Shown piece by piece: positions 1-5,948 of a DNA stretch of 29,591 nt. Each line of letters opens with the position of its first letter. The stretch's first letter is position 1. This stretch comes from CAYJXJ01 sp964374095 (GTDB lineage: Bacteria; Elusimicrobiota; Elusimicrobia; UBA1565; UBA9628): the NCBI GenBank assembly GCA_964374095.1, contig CAYJXJ010000041.1, forward strand, positions 1 to 29,591, read 5' to 3'. The position numbers and the translations under genes were made by a program. Below the pieces are notes generated by a model, which was not told the origin of the DNA, ran no database searches, and saw nothing but the letters and a program-made list of their open reading frames with translations.

Positions 1-161
1 GTGCGTCCGTCGGGCGGGGCGTATCAGGTCCCTGACTGCGCCGGCGGCGAGGGCCGCATCGGCGGCATTCCATCGGCCGGTTTCCCCGGCGGGCAGCCAC
101 CTCCCAATGCCGACCTAAAACGGTCGCCGGAAAAACTGGGTGAAGTCGAGTATTGCCGTCC
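1..161. other. Left edge, no gene recognised
   Basis: A plus-strand reading frame is open through here from the window edge to position 225, but its composition (Gly, Pro, Arg, Ala rich, no motif) looks like GC-rich non-coding or antisense sequence, and it runs over the end of the brnA gene. I see nothing I can support. Confidence 0.4.
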
Positions 162-458
162 TTATACCGCGGCTGCTTCGCGCTTGAGGCCCTGGCTTAT
201 CCAGAACCGCAACAGGTGCTGGTAAGGAAGATGTTTCTTCGCCGCGATCTCCTTCGTCCGCTTTAACTGCCATAGCTCCAGCCTTAAAGCGATCATCTTT
301 TTCTTCATCCGCTCTTGAATCCGTGACGCCAACTCCGGCGCCAGCTGGATCTTCTCATCCAGCGCCTCCATGTCCGCGGGGAACTCAGTAACCGAATGTT
401 TCGACCAAAAGGCATGGACCGTTTTTTCATCGCGCAGCTTCGGCAATCTCTTTTTCAT
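162..458 (-). CDS. brnA: BrnA-like / CopG-type antitoxin
   Basis: 98-residue basic protein that would neutralise the BrnT-type RNase toxin encoded just upstream and repress their shared promoter. The N-terminal half carries the antitoxin-like segment with LPKLRDEKTVHAFWSKH (residues 5-21); the C-terminal half ends in a ribbon-helix-helix-like segment (AAKKHLPYQHLLRFWISQGL, about 71-90), the usual CopG DNA-binding signature (compare PF12441). The start is set at the ATG at 456-458 because it overlaps by four bases (ATGA) the stop codon of the restored brnT frame at 455-457, the classic translational coupling of toxin and antitoxin. Read naively, brnA is fused in frame to a longer 270-residue frame, but that is produced by the frameshift in brnT. 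The antitoxin itself looks intact. Family assignment is from pattern recognition of the helix motif and the neighbour. Confidence 0.78.
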   Translation of the reverse strand: MKKRLPKLRDEKTVHAFWSKHSVTEFPADMEALDEKIQLAPELASRIQERMKKKMIALRLELWQLKRTKEIAAKKHLPYQHLLRFWISQGLKREAAAV

Positions 459-719
459 ATTCTTCTCCGGTAAAGCTTCTTCTCTACGGCTGTCATATCC
501 CGCGCCGTCACGACTCGTGCCAACCCCGCCCTTATACTCGAATATGACCGATCGGAAGCGTCCAAGGCCCGAGCGGCCGAGAATCGAGTATCGCCCGTCT
601 CCGGCTCTCATGAGATGATGCGGCATTGCGAAAACTTCCTCCGCCTCATCCGGATTGACGTTATGCTCCGCGATATGGCCCACGTTGTGCTCATTCCAAT
701 CGAAAGAACTGATACGCAT
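455..719 (-). pseudogene. brnT: BrnT-like RNase toxin, frameshifted
   Basis: BrnT toxins are small RelE-fold ribonucleases. The N-terminal part (start ATG at 717-719) has the family pattern: FDWNEHNVGHIAEHNV near residues 6-21, then DEAEEVF and a strand RFRSVIFEYKGG. In this frame the protein then turns into an unrelated sequence, but shifting by one base restores a textbook BrnT ending, RVVTARDMTAVEKKLYRRRI, followed by a TGA that overlaps the antitoxin ATG. One G too many (or two missing bases) in the C4 run at about 524-527 explains this. So the toxin is disrupted in this sequence, or the run is an assembly/sequencing error, or less likely it is a programmed frameshift. An alternative ATG lies at 753-755; the start at 719 is preferred because a palindrome sits directly upstream. 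Confidence 0.75.
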
Positions 720-720
720 A

Positions 721-732
721 TGTCGCGCGACA
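721..732. promoter_or_regulatory. Perfect palindrome abutting the brnT start, candidate operator
   Basis: The 12 bases TGTCGCGCGACA are a perfect inverted repeat ending one base before the proposed brnT start codon. Ribbon-helix-helix antitoxins bind such short palindromes at their own promoter, so this is a reasonable BrnA operator. Inference only. Confidence 0.4.
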
Positions 733-786
733 GTCGAGGACAAGACCTTGTCCATTTCCGAGTGAGAATCGGAAACGGCTTTGTTC

Positions 787-815
787 TTGACGATTCGCCG
801 AATTGGCGTTATACT
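787..815 (+). promoter_or_regulatory. Promoter for the DUF4160/DUF2442 pair with embedded inverted repeat
   Basis: TTGACG (787-792), 17-base spacer, TATACT (810-815): a near-consensus sigma-70 promoter. Only five bases separate the -10 box from the ATG at 821, so transcription should start at or next to the start codon and give a leaderless mRNA. The spacer holds an inverted repeat, CGCC-GAATT-GGCG (796-808), a likely site for autoregulation. Confidence 0.7.
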
Positions 816-820
816 GAGAA

Positions 821-1066
821 ATGCCCAAGGTTTTTGAATGGAACGGCTATAAGTTTTTCTTCTTTTCCAACGAGGGGGCGCCTCGAGAACCGTGCCATAT
901 CCATGTTCGCAAGGGAGAACGTCTCGCGAAATTCTGGCTCGAACCGGAGATACGCCTGGCATCTTCCTGGGCAATGTCGTCGAGCGAGTTGAATGCTTTG
1001 GAGCGGATCGTGGAGGAAAAGGAAGATTTGATCCGGAGGAGGTGGGATGAATACTTTAACGACTGA
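821..1066 (+). CDS. DUF4160 family protein
   Basis: 81-residue small protein. It matches the DUF4160 pattern: KVFEWNGYKFFFFSNEGAP near the N-terminus, the diagnostic PCHIHVRKGE (residues about 24-33) and AKFWLEPEIRL after it, with an acidic helical C-terminal half. Genes of this family are almost always found next to a DUF2442 gene, as here, where the downstream gene starts inside this one (20-base overlap). The pair behaves genomically like a type II toxin-antitoxin module, but no activity has been firmly established to my knowledge. It is probably translated from a leaderless transcript (see the promoter at 787-815). Family call is strong; function unknown. Confidence 0.85.
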   Translation: MPKVFEWNGYKFFFFSNEGAPREPCHIHVRKGERLAKFWLEPEIRLASSWAMSSSELNALERIVEEKEDLIRRRWDEYFND

Positions 1067-1307
1067 GGCACGAGCGGCTAAAGTTTGGTTCGATGAAGAC
1101 TGCTTGTGGGTCCTTTTGCAGGATGGGCGCAAGTTGGGGACCCCCCTTTCTTATTTTCCGAGGCTTCTCAATGCGACTCCCGCGCAAAGGAAAAAGTATG
1201 AGTTGAGCGGCGGAGGCAGCGGGATTCATTGGGACCGGCTTGATGAGGATATCAGCGTTGCGGGCCTCCTGGCCGGGAACTCAAGCCGCGAGAGGGGAAA
1301 CTCCTGA
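1047..1307 (+). CDS. DUF2442 family protein
   Basis: 86-residue protein with the DUF2442 signature: WFDEDCLWVLLQDGRKLGTPLSYFPRL in the first half (an N-terminal beta-rich segment), RKKYELSGGGSGIHWDRLDEDISVAGLL in the second. DUF2442 proteins pair with DUF4160 or DUF4160-like partners and are suspected antitoxins or DNA-binding regulators of the pair. The gene overlaps DUF4160 by 20 bases, so the two are translated together. The last dozen residues (NSSRERGNS region) extend a little past the conserved domain. No sign of damage. Confidence 0.85.
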   Translation: MNTLTTEARAAKVWFDEDCLWVLLQDGRKLGTPLSYFPRLLNATPAQRKKYELSGGGSGIHWDRLDEDISVAGLLAGNSSRERGNS

Positions 1308-1342
1308 GGATCGGCCGCCGCTCAAAGAACCGCGGCGCCAAG

Positions 1343-1510
1343 ATGACCAAGTACGGGTTGACCACGGCCCAGTTGGCGGTGTGCATGGAATCCGCTTCCC
1401 ATTTGGTGCATATCCTCAAGCGCGTGAGGCAGCCTCTTCATATCGGCAAGACCATCCTTGAATTGAGCGAGCGGGGAAACAAAGAGATCGTCGCGATTCA
1501 GGGTCTCTGA
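1343..1510 (+). CDS. Small hypothetical protein (55 aa)
   Basis: An ATG at 1343 opens a 55-residue frame ending at the TGA at 1508-1510. The protein begins MTKYGLTTAQLAVCMESAS and contains HILKRVRQPLHIGKTILELS, an amphipathic, basic helical composition that looks coded rather than random. The frame stays open upstream to about 1247 without a standard start. It lies 35 bases after the DUF2442 gene and could be a third small member of the module or a regulator remnant. I do not recognise the family. Too short to be sure. Confidence 0.35.
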   Translation: MTKYGLTTAQLAVCMESASHLVHILKRVRQPLHIGKTILELSERGNKEIVAIQGL

Positions 1511-1614
1511 CCGCGGCTCCCGCGCCGAAATCCCGCCGGGCGGCCCCCGGCCGCGTCCGCGCCGGGAACCACCCTGTGGCGGTCCATTCGGATTTCTATT
1601 AAACTAGAATTGCC

Positions 1615-1866
1615 ATGGGAAAAAGAGACAGGCTCAAATTCCAACGCGGAGCGAAACTGTTCCAAAAGTTGGAGCGCGGGCTGTTGCCGCGGCACAAAGG
1701 GGAGATCGTCGCCATCGAACCGGATTCCGGCCGCTTCTTTGTCGGTAGGGATGAACTGGATGCCGCGCGGGCCGCCATAGCCGCCATGCCCCGCAAGATT
1801 TTCGATTTCTTCCGCGTAGGATATCCCGCCGTTCATAAATTCCGTCCGGCAAGAATCGGTGCTTGA
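1615..1866 (+). CDS. Conserved-looking small protein upstream of an aspartic protease
   Basis: 83-residue basic protein beginning MGKRDRLKFQRGAKLFQKL, with a middle GEIVAIEPDSGRFFVGRDELDAA and a C-terminal DFFRVGYPAVHKFR. I recall proteins of this pattern (a hydrophobic core ending in RVGYPAVHKFR) encoded immediately before small clan AA retropepsin-like proteases, which is exactly the arrangement here: the next gene starts at a GTG eight bases before this stop codon. No function is known to me. The pairing suggests a two-gene module, perhaps substrate or partner plus protease. The sequence just upstream is AT-rich (1590-1612) and may hold a promoter, but no clear -35 box is visible. Confidence 0.65.
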   Translation: MGKRDRLKFQRGAKLFQKLERGLLPRHKGEIVAIEPDSGRFFVGRDELDAARAAIAAMPRKIFDFFRVGYPAVHKFRPARIGA

Positions 1867-2260
1867 AGGCTTCGTCAACGACTTGGGTGAACCATTCGTC
1901 TCCATCAGGCTGCTCTCCCATGGCGACAACCGCGCGCGCTCCCATAACGTGGTAATCGACACGGGGTTTAACGGGACGCTGAGCATTCCGGAAAAACTCG
2001 CCAAGCGGTACGGCCGGCAGTGGATCGGCTGCGAATCCTATGAGATCGCCAGACCGCGTCCCGATGTCCGGGGTCAGATGGGACAGCAGCAACTCGACCA
2101 TGCCCAACAGGTTGACGCGGGAGTTTCCGGGGGCCGGCTTCTCGCGGCCCACGGGAATACCCGACAGCGTGGCGACGGCAGCTCGGGACATCGGCGGCGC
2201 CTTCCTGTGTCCCTATCCCTCGGCGTGGGAGGTGCGGCGGAGGAGCGACAAAGTCTATGA
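1859..2260 (+). CDS. Clan AA aspartic protease-like protein, degenerate C-terminal half
   Basis: The first 60 or so residues match single-domain retropepsin-like (clan AA) aspartic proteases: an N-terminal strand region (GEPFVSIRLLSHG), the catalytic VIDTGFNGTLSIP (Asp-Thr-Gly at about residues 33-35), then LAKRYGRQWIGCESYEIA. After about position 2045 the frame becomes Gln/Gly/Arg-rich and none of the three plus-strand frames supplies the expected second half with its conserved LLGM-type segment. So the gene is probably truncated or scrambled at the 3' end. Start is the GTG at 1859, overlapping the previous gene by eight bases. A functional protease needs dimerisation of full-length subunits, so this copy is likely inactive. 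Confidence 0.55.
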   Translation: MLEGFVNDLGEPFVSIRLLSHGDNRARSHNVVIDTGFNGTLSIPEKLAKRYGRQWIGCESYEIARPRPDVRGQMGQQQLDHAQQVDAGVSGGRLLAAHGNTRQRGDGSSGHRRRLPVSLSLGVGGAAEERQSL

Positions 2261-2265
2261 AAAAA

Positions 2266-2317
2266 GGTGCCAGGGATGTAGGACTCCGCCCGGACGGAGT
2301 TCTACATCCCTGGCACC
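2266..2317 (-). terminator. Long near-perfect hairpin, terminator-like on the minus strand
   Basis: Two 23-base arms (2266-2288 and 2295-2317) pair with a single mismatch around a 6-base loop (CCCGGA). On the minus strand the hairpin is followed directly by six T residues (complement of 2260-2265), the layout of an intrinsic terminator for transcripts arriving from the DUF433 gene. The arms contain GGTGCCAGGGATGTAG, which looks like a defined motif rather than a random stem, so it may also be a dispersed REP-like hairpin. No second copy occurs in this window. Confidence 0.6.
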
Positions 2318-2466
2318 CGGCCCGCTATGAATTCCTACGACAACCTGTCGTCGGTTAACCGGACGGCCATGGGTCCTGGACCGAGTTCACCCGGCGCCTC
2401 CAATAATTGGAAGCGCAGGCCTGGCGCCGCGCCTGCGAGAGGGGCGCCTCATCCCCGGCGGAACCT

Positions 2467-2640
2467 TCAAGAGGGACCTGGGTAGTTACGGAGAATCTCC
2501 GATTGGGGCAGCCCCTGGGCCAAAAGCTTGAGGATGAAATCCACTCCAATCCTCGTGCCTGCGATCACGGGCTTCCCGACTAGGACCCGAGGGTCCAGGC
2601 GGATGCGCTCAAGGAGTTTAGCCTCAAGAACCCGCGTCAT
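2467..2640 (-). CDS. DUF433 family protein, C-terminally shortened
   Basis: 57-residue protein from the ATG at 2638-2640. It carries the DUF433 signature LLERIRLDPRVLVGKPVIAGTRIGVDFILKLLAQG followed by LPQSEILRNYPG, a winged-helix-like small domain often encoded as the antitoxin-like partner of a PIN/DUF5615-type protein. The usual family member continues after the NYP motif with about 20 residues (a helix with an LT-x-EDI pattern); here a stop codon comes three residues later, and I cannot find the missing helix in other frames. The upstream frame can be extended to 2724, but the promoter at 2650-2678 would then lie inside the gene. No partner toxin gene is visible next to it. Probably a decaying remnant. 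Confidence 0.7.
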   Translation of the reverse strand: MTRVLEAKLLERIRLDPRVLVGKPVIAGTRIGVDFILKLLAQGLPQSEILRNYPGPS

Positions 2641-2649
2641 GGCTTCATG

Positions 2650-2678
2650 AGTATACCAGGGAAACCGGTCCCGTTCAA
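2650..2678 (-). promoter_or_regulatory. Promoter for the DUF433 gene
   Basis: On the minus strand TTGAAC (2673-2678), 17-base spacer, TATACT (2650-2655). Nine bases separate the -10 box from the ATG, so the mRNA would have a leader of only a few bases. The -35 box overlaps the last codons of the upstream gene. Confidence 0.65.
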
Positions 2679-3520
2679 GGCCGGGATTTGGCGAAGTAGG
2701 GCAATCCCCTGTTGCGGAATTCATACAGCGCGGACCGCTGCTTCCGCTTCAAGTCCCACCCGAAGTACCAGCTCGCGTAGAGCTGAAACCCGCGGGTGGT
2801 CTGGCGCAGGCCGGGGAAGGTGCGCCACGCGTACTCCACGCCCAAGTCAAAGGGTTTGCGCGTGAATTCGACGCCCAGGGCGGGGCCGTGCGTGTCATAG
2901 AAGCGCGTGTTCTCGGTGCGAAATCTCCAGCGGTAGGCTCCGAGGGTCTTGAAGACGATCCCGCCGGGGAGGTCCGCCCATTCCACTCCCTGGCTCACCC
3001 AGCCCATGCTCCCCGATCCCTCGACGTCGTTGATGTCGTGCGTCAGTTTTCCCCAGACGCCGAACGGAAAGCCGAGCACGGGTATCCCCAGGACGCTGCG
3101 TGGGCCGCCGAGAGACGCGAGGTCCCAAGTCTTGTAGCAGCCGAGATAGGCGATGAAGTCCTCGGTGGTCCGGCCGAGCTCCGGGAAACGCTGCCAGCCG
3201 AACTGCACCCCCAAGTCGAAGGCCGATTTGGAGACCCCAAGCCCCAGGGAGGGACCATGGGTGTTGAAGAAGGGCCGGTTGCGCGTTCGCAGGCGCCAGT
3301 GGTAGGAGACCGGGGTCTGCAGGGGTATGTCTCCGGGAAGGCGCGTCCATTCGACCCCCTGCCGCAGCCAGCCCATGGCGCCGGAGCCTTCCAGGCCCTC
3401 GAAGTCCCGGGAGACGTTGCCCCAGGCGGCGCCGGGGTAGCCGCGGGGAGCGGCCTGGGCCGCGATGGGAAGAAGGGCGGCCGCAAGCCCCCAGAGGAGG
3501 CGGTTAGCCACTGGTGACAT
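2675..3520 (-). CDS. Secreted protein with two copies of a ~107-residue beta-rich domain, cellulose-synthase partner
   Basis: 281 residues. A signal peptide (RLLWGLAAALLPIAAQAAP, cleavage after about residue 24) is followed by a tandem duplication: residues 28-134 and 151-257 align throughout (WG..., EGSG-MGW--QGVEW--LPG-I, YRWRFRTEN/YHWRLRTRN, THGP-LG, FDLGV, FPGL/FPEL, ending WDL). The repeat period is about 123 residues. Alternating aromatic and charged strands suggest an outer-membrane barrel or a periplasmic beta protein. The ATG (3518-3520) overlaps the end of the bcsA gene by 17 bases, so the two are translationally coupled. It may guide or export the glucan, but that is inferred only from context. 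I do not recognise a named family; BcsS-like or other cellulose-operon barrels are possible comparisons. Confidence 0.8.
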   Translation of the reverse strand: MSPVANRLLWGLAAALLPIAAQAAPRGYPGAAWGNVSRDFEGLEGSGAMGWLRQGVEWTRLPGDIPLQTPVSYHWRLRTRNRPFFNTHGPSLGLGVSKSAFDLGVQFGWQRFPELGRTTEDFIAYLGCYKTWDLASLGGPRSVLGIPVLGFPFGVWGKLTHDINDVEGSGSMGWVSQGVEWADLPGGIVFKTLGAYRWRFRTENTRFYDTHGPALGVEFTRKPFDLGVEYAWRTFPGLRQTTRGFQLYASWYFGWDLKRKQRSALYEFRNRGLPYFAKSRP

Positions 3521-5795
3521 CTTCGAGTGCTTCGAGGTCGTGGATGTCGAGGTGCGCGGGGGAAATAAAGCGCATGCCGTAGAGCACGGGCGCGTTCTCG
3601 TGGAGAATGCGGCGCACGACTTCGGCGCGCACTTCGACTTCGCGGTCGCCGACCGGGACGTGCAGGGTCACCTCGCCGGGCACCGGTTGGGCTCCGTCGA
3701 CGAGTATCCCCGCCCCGCAGACGCTGATGTCCTTGAGCATCGCCGACGCCCGCTCGGCTCCCGCCGAGAATTCGACCGGGACGCTGATGCGGATGCGGGC
3801 CCGCTTGCGCTTGTGGTGGCGGGGTTTGCGCAGGCGCGGGCGCAGCACCGAGGTCACGATGTGGAACAGCGCCGACCAGGAATTTGAGAACGGCCGTTTG
3901 ACCTCCTCCCAGGAATCCGGGGCGGAGAATATCCGCAGGATCATGGAGCGCCGGATTTCCTCGGTGACGTCGGTGAGCCGGATGCCGACGCGGGTGCCGC
4001 CGCGCAGGGGCATGTTTTGGTGCACGACCTCGCCGTCGAGCTCCAGGGATTCTCCGTCTTCCGTGCGCAGGGAGAGGTGGACGATCGGGGGCATGTGGTC
4101 GTCATGATCGAGGACCACGAGGATGCCGGTCGTCGAGGCGTTCTCGATATGGCCCGCGAAACTCTTGCCGTGGTAGCTCAGCTCGCAGGGGATGCGGCGC
4201 TTGAGGCGGCGCTCGGCGCGGGCTTGGTGGCGCTCGCGGGCCCCCTCGATCACGCAGCCGAGCAATACGACGTTGAAGAAGGCCCACGCGCAGCTCAGGG
4301 TATAGGCGTCCAGGCGCAGGCGCTCGCTGCTCATGCGGTGGGAGGCCACGATGATCCCGGCCAAAAGCAGGACGAGCATGACCCCGTGCGGGAGCACGAA
4401 AGACCAATGCACTTCCCCGGGCTTTCGGCCGCCCTCTGCCTTGGGGGTGACGTTGAAGATGAGCCGTTCCGGCTGCAGCAGCGTCGCGAAGGCCGTCCAA
4501 CTGAGGTGAAACACCGACGCGGTCTCGTAGACGTCGCTCCAGAACGGGTTGCGGTACTGCCGGCTGACGAGCAGGAACGCCAGATGGGAGAGGATATAGT
4601 GCGGCAGGAACATCCCGATGAGCGCCCCGGTGCCGGTGACGATCGGGTCGAAGCGCCACAATAGGAAGGCCAGGGGGCTCAAAAGGTAGATGAGGCGCGC
4701 CCAACCATGGAAGAAATAGAGGAGCGAGCCGCAGTAGTGGAGGCGCTGCAGCAGGCTCAAACCCGGCCGCAGGAGGGGATTGTCGAGCACGGCGAGCTGC
4801 ACTCCCCCCCGGCACCAGCGCGCGCGCTGGACCAGGTAGCCCTTGAGGCTCTCCGGCGACAGGGCGCAGGAGAGGATTTTGTTGTAAAATACGCCGCGGT
4901 ACCCCTTGGCCTGCAGGCGCATGCCGGTATGCGTATCCTCGATGGCGCAGGCGGTCTGAATGCCCCCGATCGATTCGATGGCCGAACGCCGCAGGATGGC
5001 CGAGCTGCCGGCATAGACCACGGAGTTGCCGAACTGACGGCCCGGGAGGATGACCTGAAAGAAGAGATCCTGCTCATGCACGAGCTCGCCTTCCAGCAGG
5101 AGGTTCTCCTGGAAGATGTCCGGGTTGTAGAAATGGTGGGGGAGCTGCACGAAGGCGACCTTCGGGTCCTGGAAGAAGCCGGCGGTCTCGCGGAGGAAGC
5201 TTCGGACCGGGATATGGTCGGTGTCCAGCGTAACGACCAACTCCCCGTCGGTCAGGGGGAGGGCGTGGTTGATGTTGCCGGCCTTGGCGTGCCGGCGGTC
5301 GTGGCGGGCGATATAGGCGCAGCCGAGCTTCTCGGCCATGGCCTTGATGGAGGGGCGGGCGCCGTCATCAAGGACATAGACGGTGAATTTTTCCCGCGGG
5401 TAGTCCAGGGCTTGGCAGCAGACCAGCGTCTTGTAAAGGATCGATGCCGGCTCGTCGAAAATCGTCACGAGGATGTCCACCGTGGGCAGATCGGCGTCTT
5501 CCATCGGGACCGAACGGTATTGAACGGGGCGCAGGCTTTGGACGAAGAAAAGGAAAAGGGAGATGAAGCCGTAGAATTCGGCGAGAAGCAGAAGGATGCT
5601 GATCGCGGAATGAGCCGCGCTCTGAAAGTTGAGGGTCTCGGTGGCGCGCCAATGGAGATAGCGGACGCTCGCGGCCACGCTCAAGGCGATGACCACCCAG
5701 CGGGCGTGGAGCATGGAGTTAAACGCCGCTCCCAGATGCTCGCGCCTAAGCACGCGGCGGTACGACGTTCCGATAGCGTTGTCGGTCTGAGCCAC
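3504..5795 (-). CDS. bcsA: Cellulose synthase catalytic subunit-like GT2 with two PilZ domains
   Basis: 763-residue inner-membrane processive glycosyltransferase that would polymerise UDP-glucose into beta-1,4-glucan. Membrane helices near residues 33-45 and 62-88, GT2 domain about 105-345 with DDG (143-145), DTD (191-193), a TED-like IED (285-287) and QRARW (323-327), then further helices to about 515 with the FNVTPKA gating-loop motif at 447-453. Two PilZ domains follow: about 528-625 (RLKRR then NASTTG) and about 662-750 (RARIR then DISVCG). Each keeps the RxxxR and D/NxSxxG c-di-GMP-binding elements. Known BcsA has one PilZ, so the second is unusual. GTG start at 5793-5795; alternatives further in (Met28) cannot be excluded. 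No BcsB, BcsZ or BcsC is seen in the window. Divergent from bcsG. Confidence 0.88.
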   Translation of the reverse strand: MAQTDNAIGTSYRRVLRREHLGAAFNSMLHARWVVIALSVAASVRYLHWRATETLNFQSAAHSAISILLLLAEFYGFISLFLFFVQSLRPVQYRSVPMEDADLPTVDILVTIFDEPASILYKTLVCCQALDYPREKFTVYVLDDGARPSIKAMAEKLGCAYIARHDRRHAKAGNINHALPLTDGELVVTLDTDHIPVRSFLRETAGFFQDPKVAFVQLPHHFYNPDIFQENLLLEGELVHEQDLFFQVILPGRQFGNSVVYAGSSAILRRSAIESIGGIQTACAIEDTHTGMRLQAKGYRGVFYNKILSCALSPESLKGYLVQRARWCRGGVQLAVLDNPLLRPGLSLLQRLHYCGSLLYFFHGWARLIYLLSPLAFLLWRFDPIVTGTGALIGMFLPHYILSHLAFLLVSRQYRNPFWSDVYETASVFHLSWTAFATLLQPERLIFNVTPKAEGGRKPGEVHWSFVLPHGVMLVLLLAGIIVASHRMSSERLRLDAYTLSCAWAFFNVVLLGCVIEGARERHQARAERRLKRRIPCELSYHGKSFAGHIENASTTGILVVLDHDDHMPPIVHLSLRTEDGESLELDGEVVHQNMPLRGGTRVGIRLTDVTEEIRRSMILRIFSAPDSWEEVKRPFSNSWSALFHIVTSVLRPRLRKPRHHKRKRARIRISVPVEFSAGAERASAMLKDISVCGAGILVDGAQPVPGEVTLHVPVGDREVEVRAEVVRRILHENAPVLYGMRFISPAHLDIHDLEALEDVTSG

Positions 5796-5856
5796 TCGGC
5801 GGGCAAAGCCCCTTCCCGGCCGTTCCGCGGCCGGGAAGCCGGGCCTCCCCGTAGAA

Positions 5857-5883
5857 AGTATATATCAGCGGCGGGTTTTTCAA
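5857..5883 (-). promoter_or_regulatory. Possible bcsA promoter
   Basis: Minus strand TTGAAA (5878-5883) and TATACT (5857-5862) in the only AT-rich patch of the bcsA-bcsG divergent region. The spacer of 15 is short, but the -10 area (GATATATACT) is strong for so GC-rich a genome. Confidence 0.35.
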
Positions 5884-5906
5884 CAGGGCCATATGGGGAA
5901 GCCTCC

Positions 5907-5924
5907 GGGGGCCACCGGGCCCCC
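5907..5924 (+). promoter_or_regulatory. GC hairpin in the bcsG leader
   Basis: GGGGGCC-ACCG-GGCCCCC forms a 7-bp stem 24 bases before the bcsG start. It may influence translation of bcsG; followed by a usable ribosome binding site AGGGAG. No T tract, so not a terminator. Confidence 0.3.
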
Positions 5925-5948
5925 ACCTGCGCCTAGGGAGCGGCTGAG

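Noticed and set aside
162..974. Single 270-residue minus-strand protein
   Set aside because: Residues before about 86 are antisense to the DUF4160 gene, and the junction between toxin and antitoxin parts is created by the frameshift; two separate genes fit better.
1634..2191. 185-residue minus-strand frame containing NLLGMVELLL, reminiscent of the missing protease C-terminus
   Set aside because: Would require an inversion of about 150 bases; the likeness is short and the rest is antisense to the protease. Considered chance.
2355..2549. Minus-strand frame that might hold the lost C-terminus of DUF433
   Set aside because: Its sequence after the break shows no LT-x-EDI helix; it is the shifted reading of the same region.
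4707..5936. 409-residue plus-strand frame
   Set aside because: Antisense to bcsA, whose GT2 and PilZ motifs are unmistakable.
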